Source: Neocallimastix lanati (nom. inval.)
Taxonomy: Eukaryota > Neocallimastigomycota > Neocallimastigomycetes > Neocallimastigales > Neocallimastigaceae
Assembly: GCA_016946835.1 (NCBI GenBank)
Contig: JACVTC010000008.1
Coordinates: 1,570,001 to 1,634,000 of the forward strand
Length of the DNA stretch: 64,000 nt
Direction of reading: 5' to 3'
Shown: positions 1 through 12,428 of the stretch, one piece after another
Layout of the letters: the number at the start of each line of letters is the position of its first letter
Numbering within the stretch: position 1 is the first letter of the stretch
Program-made: the position numbers and the translations under genes
The notes under the pieces: model-generated
Told to the model about the DNA's origin: nothing
What the model saw: the letters and a program-made list of their open reading frames with translations, nothing else
Database searches by the model: none

Positions 1-164
1 CTATTATTATAATAGAAGTATTTTTACTCAAAAAAAAAAAAAGGTTTTAAAAAGTTAATACAGTTATAAAAAAAAAAAGGAAAAAAAGAAAGGTAATCTA
101 ATTTTTAATGTTTGATTTTTTTTTTTTTTTTTTTTTTTATAAAAAGAAAAAAAAAACAAAACCT

Positions 165-1748
165 TTAATAGGCTGGAATGATTCTCTTATTAACATCAAT
201 ACATAAATTAGTAGTTAATAAAGAATCAATAGAAGTAACAATTTCATCGGTTAACTTAATAATACAACGAGAAATATTTTTTCTAAAATGTTCAGAAGTT
301 CTATCATTCACCCATACACTAGTATTCCATCCATGAGTATTTTCAATAAATTGTTTTGCAAATTCAATACCTCCTTCCTTAATACAACCCATAAGAATAC
401 AGTCAATGTAAATTTGTGAAATTGGAATTTTTACGGTAGGTGTGAAGGTATCCACAATGGCATAAACCCAAATAATGGCATTTGGAGCTAAAAGTTCTTT
501 ATCTTCAATATTTTCATTACGACTATCATGAATAATTTCAATATCTTCCCTAGAAAGTTGAACACGACGATAATCATGTTCTCTTTCATCTAATTTTGGA
601 AGATCATTTAATGGATCATCAATTGGAATGATCACCCCATTACAAGCAACAGATTTATTTTCAACTTTTGAAACACCTACCGCAGTGTAAGTATCTCTAC
701 AATTATAATTCCATGATCTTTCAAGACCTTTAGCTAATACTTTAATAACTCTAGCTGACTTTGTTGAATCCACGGTACAACCACGAGAATCAGGATTAAT
801 TAAGGAACCATAACCAAATACGTAATTTGGACGAGAAAGATAATCCTCCACTTTTTCTACTTTACCTTCCAAAACTGACTCTTTAATTTCACTTTCAACC
901 TTTCGTTTCTTAACTTTTGGTTCTTCAATCTTTGAAATAGCATGATTATTGTATTCTGATTCTGATTCTAATTCTAATTCTAATCTTGATCTTAATTTTA
1001 ATTTTTCACAATCATTGAAAAAGTTCTTTTCATAATATTTCTTCAAATTAACTTCAATAATTTCTTCATTTTTAATAGCATTAATAGTAATTAAATCCTT
1101 AATAGCATTTTTCTTAATGATTTGATTCTCTTTTTCTTCATTTAATTCTTGGAAGGAATGAGTTATTTCTTCTTTTAAATATTGGAAAGTCTTTGATGAA
1201 GAAGAAGAAGAACTATTAATGTTGTTTTTATTGTTGAAAGTTTCTGTTAAAAGAGATTTCTTTCCTTCCTCATTTTTAATTTCTGAATTTAAAATAGATT
1301 TAGATAATTCATATAATTTTGGAAAGGAATTCCAAGAATTATTAATAATCGTATTGCTATGATCATCTAATAAATGAAGAGATTTTCCTTTAAGAGATAA
1401 ATAATCTTCAGATTGATTACCTAATGAATAGTTTGAAGAGGACAAATTTGGGAAAATCCAATTATTAATCGAAGCTAAAGCATGAATATCTTTTGTCCAA
1501 TTATTTGAAACTTCATTATTAAGAAAGTTTACACTTCTAGTTAATTGATTATAATAAGCACTATTCTTTACATTAAAAACTTCATTATTAAAATGATCGT
1601 AATAATAGTTTATGAAGTTCTTTGTAGTAGTAATTAAAACCGGGCTCACAAGGTTTAAATTTGAGAAGTAATTATTACTCTTTGAATGATCTCTTTCATT
1701 CAAATGAATAATTTTATTATTCTTATGAAGGGAGTACTGATTTGACAT
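165..1748 (-). CDS. Gamma-glutamylcyclotransferase-fold (GGCT/AIG2-like) protein with long disordered N-terminus
   Basis: A single-exon frame of 527 residues. The C-terminal 220 residues look like the GGCT/AIG2/ChaC fold: a FGYGSL substrate-loop motif at about residue 307, then LDEREHDYRRV near 385, whose Glu sits where the catalytic acid of this fold lies. Members act on gamma-glutamyl compounds and release 5-oxoproline; the exact substrate cannot be told from sequence. The first 300 residues are low-complexity, rich in Asn, Ser and Lys, with a Ser run and a Glu-Leu/Ser-Glu stretch followed by a basic KKRK patch, and they match nothing I recognise. The first ATG is chosen because no intron is evident and the frame is open throughout. 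Family members are usually 150-250 residues, so the N-terminal extension is unusual. The fold assignment is good; the activity is inferred. Confidence 0.75.
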   Translation of the reverse strand: MSNQYSLHKNNKIIHLNERDHSKSNNYFSNLNLVSPVLITTTKNFINYYYDHFNNEVFNVKNSAYYNQLTRSVNFLNNEVSNNWTKDIHALASINNWIFPNLSSSNYSLGNQSEDYLSLKGKSLHLLDDHSNTIINNSWNSFPKLYELSKSILNSEIKNEEGKKSLLTETFNNKNNINSSSSSSSKTFQYLKEEITHSFQELNEEKENQIIKKNAIKDLITINAIKNEEIIEVNLKKYYEKNFFNDCEKLKLRSRLELELESESEYNNHAISKIEEPKVKKRKVESEIKESVLEGKVEKVEDYLSRPNYVFGYGSLINPDSRGCTVDSTKSARVIKVLAKGLERSWNYNCRDTYTAVGVSKVENKSVACNGVIIPIDDPLNDLPKLDEREHDYRRVQLSREDIEIIHDSRNENIEDKELLAPNAIIWVYAIVDTFTPTVKIPISQIYIDCILMGCIKEGGIEFAKQFIENTHGWNTSVWVNDRTSEHFRKNISRCIIKLTDEIVTSIDSLLTTNLCIDVNKRIIPAY

Positions 1749-3769
1749 TTTGATATTTAAATATGGTTCAGTTTAACTCTGTAGTAAATAAATCGTCTTT
1801 AAAAAAATTCTTTTATTTTTTTTTTTTTTTTTTTTTTTGTTATTATTTAATATTAATTTATTGTAAAATACTCTTTTTTTAATCAAATTTAATTAAAATT
1901 ATAATAATATTAATTATTAAGAAAAAAAAATAATTTTTTCTTATAATAGAATTATTTATTATTATTTTAAATAATATATTAATATGACTAAATTTTTTTA
2001 ATTAATCTGTACTTTATAAGTATATCTATCTGGTTCTATAATAGTTAAATTTCTGTTGTTGTTACTGTAATTATTTAACTTTAATTGATTAAACATATTA
2101 CTTTTAAAATAGTATTTAAAAAAAGAAAATTATGATAATTATAAAAATTAAGTAAAATTTTATACTATACTAATCTATATTTAATATTATCTCTTTATAA
2201 AAAAAATATATATATTGAAATACTATTCTATAAGGAAATTATCTAATATTTAATAGTATTTAAGTTTTTTTTTTTTTTTTAATTTTTTTTTTTTTTTAAA
2301 AAAAAATTAACAAAAATAAAATAAAAATATTATATTTTAATATAAATTTTAATTATATTGATTATTATTAATAAAGTTATATTAATGATTCAATTATATT
2401 ATTTAAAAAACTTGATTTTTTTTTTTTTTTATATTGATTAAAACTATATTTCTATTAAGTATTAAATTTTAAAATTTTCTCATGATATTAAACATTAATA
2501 TTATTTTAATATTAATATTCAATATATATTCGGATTTACTGTTTATATATTTTGGAGAAATTAATAAAAATTTTTTAAACTTTTTTTTCCTATACTTCTT
2601 TCCTTAAAAAAAAATTATAAAAAGAAAAATAAAATAAAATCAGAATTATCGGTTAATTTATTGCCTAGTTTGAATAACTAAATATATATTAAAATAAAGG
2701 TTATATTTTTATATTTTTAAAAAAAAAAAATAAAAAAATAAAAATCAATTAATATTTTTTTTTTAAATATATATATAAATATATATTTAATTCATAAATT
2801 TTGTGGTTAAAAAGGTTCGCTTTTTTTAAAAATAAATTTTATTTGTTACTATAATTCTCTTACTAGAAAGAGAAATTATTATGTTTATTTTTTTTATCTT
2901 TTTTAGTGTATATTTTATTTATTTAATAAAAACAAAGTGTTTTTAATTTGAAGATATAAAAAAAAAAGGAAAGAAATTTGATCTCTATTTATACAAAAAT
3001 AAAAATTATATATTATATAATATATATAATATGAATCGATATAAAATAAAACCATATAATATATAAATATATTATTTTATTTTTAATTTTGTTTATTTTT
3101 AAATATAATTATAAAATTATAAAAATTGTATAATTAAAAATTGTATTAATTATAAATAAAATAAAATAAAAATTTTTGATCCTCAATTTTCATTTTTTAT
3201 ATTTTTTAAACTTTTTCAACATAAAAAAAAAATTTTAAATTTAAAAATTAAATTGAACAATTGATGATAATATATTGGTTGCATTTATTGAAATCAATTG
3301 ATGCAATTGAAATCAAATAGGATAAAATTAAAAATAAAATAAAAAAAAAAAAAAAAAAAAAGAAATTAAAAATTAAATTTTAAAATTTAAAATAAAAAAA
3401 AAAGCTGTTAAAATTTTTATTCAATTTAAACATAATAAGAATATATTGAGTATATTGAAGAGAGACTAGAGAATCTATTATTCATATATAAAATGTTTAC
3501 ATTGTTATTCAATATAAATATATTGATAAATTAAAAATAGAACGAACTAAATTCAAATTAAATAAATAAATAATTAAATAAAATTTTTTTCTGCTTTCAC
3601 CTAATTTAATAAGAGAAAAAGAAAGAAAGAAGACCAGAATAAATGGGTTAAATAAAAAATAAAATTAAAGATTTATTTTACTATTAAATATATATAAACT
3701 ATTAGATATAAATATCAAGAATTATTATCTCTACTATTAAATGATTCTATTCATAATTGCAATCACAAA
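1749..3769. other. Intergenic A/T-rich DNA
   Basis: Homopolymer A and T tracts and short palindromic A/T stretches. I see no open frame of note, no RNA gene and no recognisable repeat unit. Confidence 0.6.
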
Positions 3770-3772
3770 AGT

Positions 3773-4142
3773 AATTATTTATTATTTATTATTTATTATT
3801 TATTATTTATTATTTATTATTTATTATTTATTATTTATTATTTATTATTTATTATTTATTATTTATTATTTATTATTTATTATTTATTATTTATTATTTA
3901 TTATTTATTATTTATTATTTATTATTTATTATTTATTATTTATTATTTATTATTTATTATTTATTATTTATTATTTATTATTTATTATTTATTATTTATT
4001 ATTTATTATTTATTATTTATTATTTATTATTTATTATTTATTATTTATTATTTATTATTTATTATTTATTATTTATTATTTATTATTTATTATTTATTAT
4101 TCATTTATTTATTATTTATTATTTATTATTCATTTATTTATT
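3773..4142 (+). repeat. Heptanucleotide satellite (TTTATTA)n, forward block
   Basis: About 370 bp of a nearly perfect 7-bp unit read as TTTATTA on the plus strand, with a few variant units containing TTCATTTATTTA near the right end. Because 7 is not a multiple of 3, the open frame across it is a Leu/Phe/Ile/Tyr shadow and not a gene. Confidence 0.95.
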
Positions 4143-4993
4143 ATAAAATATTTAATGGAATCATTTTAGTTAACTTTGAACCTATTAAAATGGCTTCTAT
4201 TTGAAGAATATATATTGAATGACTCAATTTTTAAAATCCTTTAAAATTTAAAATTAATTAAAAGATAGAAGACAAATTTATAAAAATTTAAAATTATTAA
4301 AAATGAAATATTTCAATGAAAACTTAATTTCATATATTTATATTTTATATATAATAATAATAATAATTTAAATAATAATTATAATAATATAACATATATT
4401 CATACTTTTACCATCCTATCTTTAAAATATATTTTATAATGTCATATAATTGAAATAGAAATAATTTTATAATTGAAATAACGATAAATAACAATAATAG
4501 TAATATTTATAATAATAAATAATTAATAATAAATAATAATAATTAATAGTAATTAATTATAATAATAAATAATTAAATAATAAATAATACATAATAATAA
4601 ATATAATAATAAATATAATAATAAATAATAAATAATAATATTTTAATCTATTTCTATTGCATATTTTATTCTTAATATTCTAATAAGTAATAAAAGGATT
4701 TTATTGTCTTTTCATTTTTTGTTACATTTAACATTATTTTATTATATTTATTTAATATTTTATTATTTTATTCTTAATTAATTATATATATTTATATATT
4801 CTTTTTTTTTTTTTTTTTTTTTTTTTTTTGAACTTTAAAAGATATTAAAAAAAAAAAAGTCAACTAACAATTATTTTCTATTTTATTTCTATTTTATTTC
4901 TATTTAAAAGAGAGATCAAAAAACTCTATTATGAATTTAAGAAAAATAAAAAAAAAAAAAAAAGTACCATGAAATGCGAATGGCTCAACTTTT

Positions 4994-5034
<41 letters not shown>

Positions 5035-5069
5035 TAAATCGATAAAGTTAATTTGAAACTTTTTTTTTT

Positions 5070-5216
5070 AATTATTATTTATTATTATTTTATTATTATT
5101 TATTATTCAATTATTTATTATTTATTATTATTTATTATTATTTTATTATTATTTATTATTTAATTATTTATTATTTATTATTATTTATTATTATTTATTA
5201 TTTATTATTTATTACG
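5070..5216 (+). repeat. Degenerate TTTATTA/TTATTA satellite, forward block
   Basis: Mixed 7-bp and 10-bp spacing of the same TTTATTATTA motif on the plus strand, interrupted by TTCAATTA or TTTAATTA units. Confidence 0.85.
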
Positions 5217-5308
5217 AGGTGGATTCTGATTTTAGGATAGAAGTAAAGAATAATTAAAATATAAAATAAATTTAAATATTATATTGTTATTATATGAACA
5301 TTAAAAAA

Positions 5309-5513
5309 ATAATAAATAATAAATAATAAATAGTAAATAGTAAATAATAAATAATTGAATAATAAATAATAAATAATAAATAATAAATAATAAATAATAA
5401 ATAATAAATAATAAATAATAAATAATAAATAATAAATAATAAATAATAAATAATAAATAATAAATAATAAATAATAAATAATAAATAATAAATAATAAAT
5501 AATAAATAATAAT
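5309..5513 (-). repeat. Heptanucleotide satellite, inverted block (AATAAAT)n
   Basis: About 200 bp of the complement of the block at 3773-4142, so the two blocks face each other and could pair over roughly 200 bp. Confidence 0.92.
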
Positions 5514-6655
5514 ATTTTAATGCAATTTCATTATATATAATGAATTAACGAACTATTAGTAAAAAAAATAAAATAAAGCAAAATAAAATAAAATAAAAAA
5601 ATTATTTTTTTATTTAATATTTTTTAAGTCGACTAAGAGTTAAACTATTATTAGAATTAAAAGTATATAAGATAGAATAAAAAGTTCCTCTATTTTTTTT
5701 ATTCATCATTTTTTTTTTTTTTTTTTTGTTATTTTTATTTTTATTTCTTATTAAAGATTTTATTTTTTTTTAAAAAAAAAATAATTATTTTCAAAATTGT
5801 TATTCATCTCAATGAGATCTTTTTTTGCTTATTTTCTTTCTTTTTTTTTTTTTTTTTTTAATCTTAAATGAATAATACAAAAAATAAAAAAATTTTGGTA
5901 AAAATTTTTAAAATTTTTATTAGTTAGTTATTTAAAAATTTAATCAAATTTCATTTAGATTTAATCCCCTTAAAAAATAAATTGAACATATGAACATACG
6001 TTTTAGACTTTATATATATATAATTACAAGTATTAATTATTCATTAATTCTTTTATTATTATTATCTATTATTTATTTTCTATTATATATTATTATTATT
6101 ATTATTATAAAGTAATAATTATTCTATAATAAATATTATTAAAAATATTATTAATTTATTATTACTATTATTAAAAATATTATTTATTATTTATAATAAT
6201 AAATAATATTAAGATTATTATTATTATTATTAAGATAATTATTTATTGTTATTGTTAAGATTTTTATTGTTATTGTTAAAATTACTATTTATTATAGTTT
6301 CAAAAAAAAAAAAAAAATAAAATAAAATAAAAAAAAATTAAAATTAAAATTCATAGGTAATGACAATTCACATTATTTAATTATAATGCATAACCACTTC
6401 TTTTTTCTTTTTTCTTTTTTTTTTTATTAAATTAACATTAAAAAGCATTCGGGACTTTAACATAGTTTATTCGTCATCAATTATTTATATTATTATTATC
6501 AAGTAACTATTATCATAGCTATTATTATTAGTATCAGTAGTAGTAGTAGTAGTAGTAAATGTGGAAGTAGTTAGTAGTTATTCAATCTTTTTATTATTAT
6601 TTATTATCAATTATTACTATATACATAAGATTTTCTTATTTCTTTATTTCTTTAT

Positions 6656-6984
6656 TTCTTTATTATTTATTTATTATTTATTATTTATTATTTATTATTT
6701 ATTATTTATTATTTATTATTTTATTATTTATTATTTATTATTTATTATTTATTTATTCAATTATTTATTATTTATTATTTATTATTCATTTATTTATTAT
6801 TTATTTATTCAATTATTTATTATTCAATTATTTATTATTTAATTATTTATTTATTCAATTATTTATTATTTATTTATCATTTATTTATCATTTATTTATT
6901 ATTTATTTATTATTTATTTATTATTTATTTATTATTTATTTATTATTTATTTATTATTTATTTATTATTTATTTATTATTCAAT
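6656..6984 (+). repeat. Heptanucleotide satellite, forward block with 11-bp variant units
   Basis: TTTATTA units at first, then ATTTATTTATT-type 11-bp units, with ATTCAATT interruptions. Open frames across it are shadows. Confidence 0.9.
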
Positions 6985-7358
6985 TATAGTTTGCAACAAT
7001 ATATTAAAAAAAAAAAAGGAATGAAATGAAAATTGTTAAAAGTAAAACTTCTATTTTCTAATTCAACACAAATTAACAAATGTCAACTCGAAATACGCAT
7101 TTGTTAACATATTTAGTATAAATCATAAATTGTTGATATTAGTTTGTATTTAACCAATTAAATATGATTAAAAACAAAAAGAAAAAAGTTGAAAAAAATT
7201 TTTTTGAAATTTGAAAATTAAAAAAATTTTTTTTTTTTTTAATTAATTAAAAATTTCGACCACATTAAAATTAAAAAAATTAAAAAAAAAAAATCATGAA
7301 GTGAAAAGAAATTATTAATATTTAAAATTACTACTAATCTATATATAAACTAATAATA

Positions 7359-7518
7359 TATAAATAATAAATAATAAATAATAAATAATAAATAATAAAA
7401 TAATAAATAATAAATAATAAATAATAAATAATTGAATAATGGAATAATGGAATAATGAAATAATAAATAATAAATAATAAATAATAAATAAATAATAAAT
7501 AATAAATAATAAATAAAT
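7359..7518 (-). repeat. Heptanucleotide satellite, inverted block
   Basis: AATAAAT units with a short AATGG-containing variant stretch near 7435-7460. It is inverted with respect to the block at 6656-6984. Confidence 0.9.
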
Positions 7519-8789
7519 AATTATTAATAATAACAGAAATCACAAATAACTATTTTTATGGTTGTAATATCAATATATTTTATCTATATATGAGATAAAA
7601 TATATATATGTGCATCAATACATATATTTTATGCTTGTATACTTTATATTGGTAAATTTACATATATTTATATATATTTATATTTATATACATTATATAT
7701 ATTATATGAACATAGTTTATGGTTAAGTAATATATATATATATATAACAAAAAAAAAAAAAAAAAAAAAAAAAAATTCAATTATGGTATAATTATAAATT
7801 ACCGAAATGGTTTAATTAAACCTTCTTAAATAAATTAACAATTCTATATATGTGACATATAAAAAAATTTTTAAAATATATTTTATTAATAATTAATTAT
7901 TCATCTAATTTCAATAATAATATCAAGTATTAATAAAATATAATTATAAAAAAAAAAAAAAAAAAAAAAAGGTATTTTATATTTATTCATCTATTTAAAA
8001 AATTTTAATACTTTTACATTTAAATGAAAATCTTGTCTTTTTAAAAGTTAACTAAAAAATACTAAATTAATAATTAAACATAGTTAGATTCTATTATAGT
8101 CTTTTAAAGTATAATAATTAATTATATTAATTAATAATTTAAATATAAAAAAAAAATTCACTTTTGATCTAGATCAATGTCATCATTGAACGCAATAAAA
8201 ATATAATATTATCAATAATATTAAAAATTTATATAAAAATATATTGAAATAATTAATTAATTAAAAAATATTTGTTGATAGTTATACTGATTTGCTAAAA
8301 TCTGTCTTTATTTAATATTGTAATACAATTACGTATCTCTTTTTTACAAATACAAAATACATTTTATTATAATCATCTTATTTTAACTACGACTAAAATT
8401 TTAATTGTAAATTATACCAAAAAATTTAATTTTATATTAATATTGCAATAATATGTTATTTTTTTTCTGAATAAATATATAAATAATAATAAATGTTTGG
8501 ATGAATATAAATATTAATTAAATAAACATTGAATTATTTTATAATATATATATATATATTATCATAATGGTTACTATATGTTTTTAGTCATTAATAATTA
8601 TTCTTAAATTAATATTGAAATATTAAAATTTTAAAAATAATTTAAAATGACACTATTGTAAAAATCATTATTCATAAAAATTTCCCAATATATTGTTAAA
8701 ATGATAAATTAATTTATATTAATATTTTCGATAGCAATTTAAATTATTTCCTTATTTTATTATTATTAATAATAATATAATAAATAATT
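7519..8789. other. Intergenic A/T-rich DNA
   Basis: TA dinucleotide runs, poly(A) tracts near 7750 and 7950, and nothing that looks coding. Confidence 0.6.
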
Positions 8790-9005
8790 TTTGCAATCAA
8801 AGTCTTGAGTATTACAACTATAATAATTTGAAGAACCAGTTTGAGTACTAAATTTATGAGTGGTAGAAGTAACTAGATTAGTCTTAGAAGAAGTTCTGCT
8901 AAATGGGATACTTTTTGTGGAAGTTTTTTGAAATAGTTTTTATAGATGATATGGTTGTTGGAATAGTCTTAGTAGAAGATCAAGAAGATGAAATTGTTTT
9001 ATCTT
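8790..9005 (-). pseudogene. Relic of the secreted six-Cys/KSSTKTIP repeat family
   Basis: On the minus strand this stretch matches the start of the six-cysteine domain and part of the Ser/Thr/Lys repeat of the intact genes to its right (same order of TTCTTCAAAT, CAAGACTTTGATTG-like and repeat-coding segments). It lacks the C-terminal half of the domain, the signal-peptide exon and a usable frame. It is the leftmost, decayed member of the tandem array. Confidence 0.75.
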
Positions 9006-9130
9006 TTTTATTATAAATTTTATTTAAAATATTTTATTTTAATCTTTGATAAAATATTAAATTTAAAAATATTTATTAGTATTTTCTCTTATGTTTTTTT
9101 TTTTTAATTTCCAAATGATTTTCCAGTATT

Positions 9131-9412
9131 AATTTTTCGTTTAAATAATATTTTTTATTTTTTTTTTTTTATTTTTTTTTTTTTTTTTTTTTTTTTTTTG
9201 GTTTATAATCAATATTATAAAGTATTATAATTTATTATTTAAATTTATTTTTTTATTACACCTTAATTCTTAATTTTTCGTTTAAATAATATTTTTTATT
9301 TTTTTTTTTTATTTTTTTTTTTTTTTTTTTTTTTTTTTGGTTTATAATCAATATTATAAAGTATTATAATTTATTATTTAAATTTATTTTTTTATTACAC
9401 CTTAATTCTTAA
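9131..9412. repeat. Direct tandem duplication, two 141-bp copies
   Basis: Two nearly identical copies in a row, each running from TAATTTTTCGTTTAAATAAT through a T-rich tract to CACCTTAATTCTTAA. The high identity suggests a recent local duplication. Confidence 0.9.
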
Positions 9413-9909
9413 TAAGTTTCATATATCAACATTTCACTATTGTAAATTTTTATAATTAATTTATATGCATATATATATTTATTACATCTCTTTTTTTTTT
9501 ATCATTATTATTTCTATATCTATTTATATTTTTTTTTTTATTTTATTTTATTATTATTAATAATAAATATTAATAATAAATTATATATGTATATATATAT
9601 ATATCTTTTTTAATTAAATATTCATTTATTTATTTATTTATTTATTTTATCATAATTTTATTATTTTTTTCTATTTACATACAGAAAGATCAACTTTCAT
9701 ATTAATTTTTGAAATGTATAATTAATATTTAAATATTTTACATAAAAATAAATTTATATAATACATACTTAATCATTTTTAATATTTAAATTTTTAATTT
9801 TTAATTTTAATTTTTAATTTTTTATTTTTAATTTTAATTTTTAATTTTTAATTTTTAATATTTAATATTTTTTTTCTTCCATTCATTCTTATTATTATTT
9901 ATTATTTAA
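9413..9909. other. 3' flank of array gene A
   Basis: A/T-rich spacer with TTTATT runs and an AATTTTTAATTTTTAA block just before the stop codon of gene A. The same block precedes genes C and D. Confidence 0.6.
9684..9698 (-). promoter_or_regulatory. Conserved 3' hairpin, gene A
   Basis: GAAAGATCAACTTTC, a 5-bp stem lying 212 bp past the stop codon. The same element occurs downstream of all six array genes, so a 3'-end or mRNA role is possible. Confidence 0.45.
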
Positions 9910-10786
9910 TTAATTCCATATCTTTGAACAAGCTGCATTAATAGCATTACATTTTTCTGAAAGAGATTCACTCCATGGTTGAGACCAACATTCCGAAAGC
10001 GTAGCATAACACTCATTTGACTTTTGAGTTTTACAATCCCAATCTTGAGAACCACAACTATAATAATCGGAAGTACCAGTTGGAGTACTAGATTTATTAG
10101 TAGTAGTTCTAGCCTTAGTAGAAGTTCTGGTAGCAGGAATAGTTTTAGTAGAAGATCTAGTGGCTGGAACAGTCTTAGTGGATGATTTTGGAATAGTTTT
10201 AGTAGAAGATCTAGTGGCTGGAACAGTCTTAGTGGATGATTTTGGAATAGTTTTAGTAGATGACTTTGGAATAGTTTTAGTAGATGACTTTGGAATAGTC
10301 TTAGTGGATGATTTTGGAATAGTCTTAGTGGATGATTTTGGAATAGTTTTAGTGGATGATTTTGAAATAGTCTTAGTAGAAGATCTAGTGGCTGGAATAG
10401 TCTTAGTGGATGATTTTGGAATAGTTTTAGTAGATGATTTTGAAATAGTCTTAGTGGATGATTTTGGAACAGTTTTAGTAGATGACTTTGGAACAGTTTT
10501 AGTAGATGACTTTGAAATAGTCTTAGTAGTAGATGACTTTGGAACAGTTTTAGTAGATGACTTTGAAATAGTCTTAGTAGAAGATCTAGAAGATGGAAGA
10601 GTTTTAGCTATATAATATTATATATATATATATAATATAAGAGTAATTATTAGTACCTTTTATTATATTAAAATATTAAATTCAATAATATAATTCAATC
10701 AAACATAATATAATTAAATACTTACTATTAGCTGCTAAAACAACAGCAACATAAAAAGTAAATAATAAAATATTAATGAATTTCAT
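9910..10786 (-). CDS. Secreted repeat protein with six-Cys C-terminal domain (array gene A)
   Basis: Two exons: 10726-10786 and 9910-10607, joined by a GTAAGT...AG intron, 252 residues. Exon 1 is a signal peptide beginning MKFINILLF and ending in VVLAA. Exon 2 carries about 18 units of an 8-residue repeat, mostly KSSTKTIP, with variants in which P becomes S or ATRSS replaces KSS. It ends in a domain with six cysteines spaced C-x6-C-x7-C-x6-C-x12-C-x6-C and finishing KIWN. The Ser/Thr/Pro/Lys repeat suggests an O-glycosylated stalk. No GPI signal or transmembrane segment is present, so secretion or wall association is inferred. I do not recognise the domain; it is not the CWS..GYPCC-type fungal dockerin. 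Unlike the other genes, A lacks the conserved upstream motif. Confidence 0.82.
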
Positions 10787-12156
10787 TTTTATTATTGAAT
10801 TGAATTTATATTAATTAAACTGTATAAAATTTTATTTTGTCTTTTATATATATATATATAAATTTTTTTATTTATCAATTTATTAATATTTTTTTGAAAA
10901 TAAATATAATGTAAATAATTATTACAAATAGTAATTTTTTTTTTTCTTTAATATAAATATCATATAAAAATTAATAAATTTAGTTTAATTTTTTTTTTTT
11001 TTTTTAAATTTTAATTATTAATCTTTATCATAATTATTTTGATCTGCAATATCATTAATTTAAAATTATATTTTTTGTTAAAGGATACAAAATAATATGA
11101 CTACTTATCATTACATTAAATTTTTATAATTTACATAAATATGGTAATAAATATAAATTTTTATAAATTCAAAAAGTTAACAATTATACATTAAAAGGTT
11201 ATCATATAATCATATATGTTACACGACTTTTAATACATATATTAAAAAATAAATATAATATAATTTCTATATTTTAAATAATTTATTATTCATTGTTTTA
11301 AACAAATTATGTTATTCATTGTTAAATAAATTTAATATTTAAAATAACATTAAAATTAATATGCTAAAATCTATGATAATTATTTCATATTAATTTAACA
11401 TTTATTAAATATTAATTAATGTAAAAAAATATTTTAATATTTAAAGTTTATAATATTTTAAAGATTTTCTCCAACTTAATTTATATATAATTTTAAATTT
11501 ATTTATTTATTTATTTTAATCTTTTAAATAATATTAAATTTAAAATATTTTCACCTAATATTAATCTTTCACTTAAATAATATTTTTTTTATATATATTT
11601 TGTTCATAATTACTATAATAAAAAATATGATAATGTTTAACTGTATCTTAACTATCAAATATAAAAATAAAATATGTATATTTCATAATTTTAAAGATTT
11701 TTTTAGCAATGATTATATTTTGACAATACATTTTGAAATATAGAAAAAAATTAAATCATAAATTAAAGATATTATTTTTATTCGAATATGATTTTTGAGC
11801 CATATACTTGATAAATTCATATACTAATATTTATAAATCATATAATAAATTTATATATATATATATATATATATGCATAATATATATCTTTTTATTATTA
11901 TTTTTATAACCTTTTAAATTATTTTTATATTATATATTATTATTATTATTATGTAATAAATAATAAATTATTTATTACATTTATAAAATAAAAAATAAAT
12001 TAAAATAAAAAAAAAAAATAAAAATAAAATAAAAATAAAAATTTTTTATTTACCTTTCATATTTTTTTATTTATTTATTTATTTATTTATTAATTTATAT
12101 ATAAATTTATAATAAGTTTAATAATTTTTTTTCTATTATTATTATTTTTATTTAAT

Positions 12157-12201
<45 letters not shown>

Positions 12202-12428
12202 TTCTATTTATATATAGAAAGATCAACTTTCATTTAATATTATTTAAAATTTATTTTCAAAATAATTTTAAAATATATAATTAATATTTAAATATTTTAA
12301 ATTTAATAAATATATATTATTTTTTTAATTATTTTCAATGTTCTAATTTTTAAAATTTTAATTTTTAATTTTTAATTTTTAATATTTTTTTTTTCCTTCA
12401 TTCATTCGTATTATTATTTCTTATTTAT
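10787..12428. other. Spacer between array genes A and B
   Basis: Holds the upstream region of A and the 3' flank of B. Long stretches match the spacer right of B (for example around 10860-11250 against 13600-13950). TA runs and a roughly 30-bp poly(T) near 12165-12200. No other gene. Confidence 0.7.
12217..12231 (-). promoter_or_regulatory. Conserved 3' hairpin, gene B
   Basis: GAAAGATCAACTTTC, 198 bp past the stop codon of gene B; same sequence and setting as the hairpin downstream of gene A. Confidence 0.45.

Larger units (their letters stand above)
4146..6649. other. Intergenic A/T-rich DNA between satellite blocks
   Basis: Long A and T homopolymers, including near 4800-4830 and 5000-5030, trinucleotide ATT stretches, and two satellite blocks listed separately. 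No gene seen. Confidence 0.6.

Noticed and set aside
3741-4169. 142-residue LLFIIYYLLF frame and similar ones at 6561-6842 and 7334-7543
   Set aside because: Translations of the 7-bp satellite; no non-repeat coding sequence.
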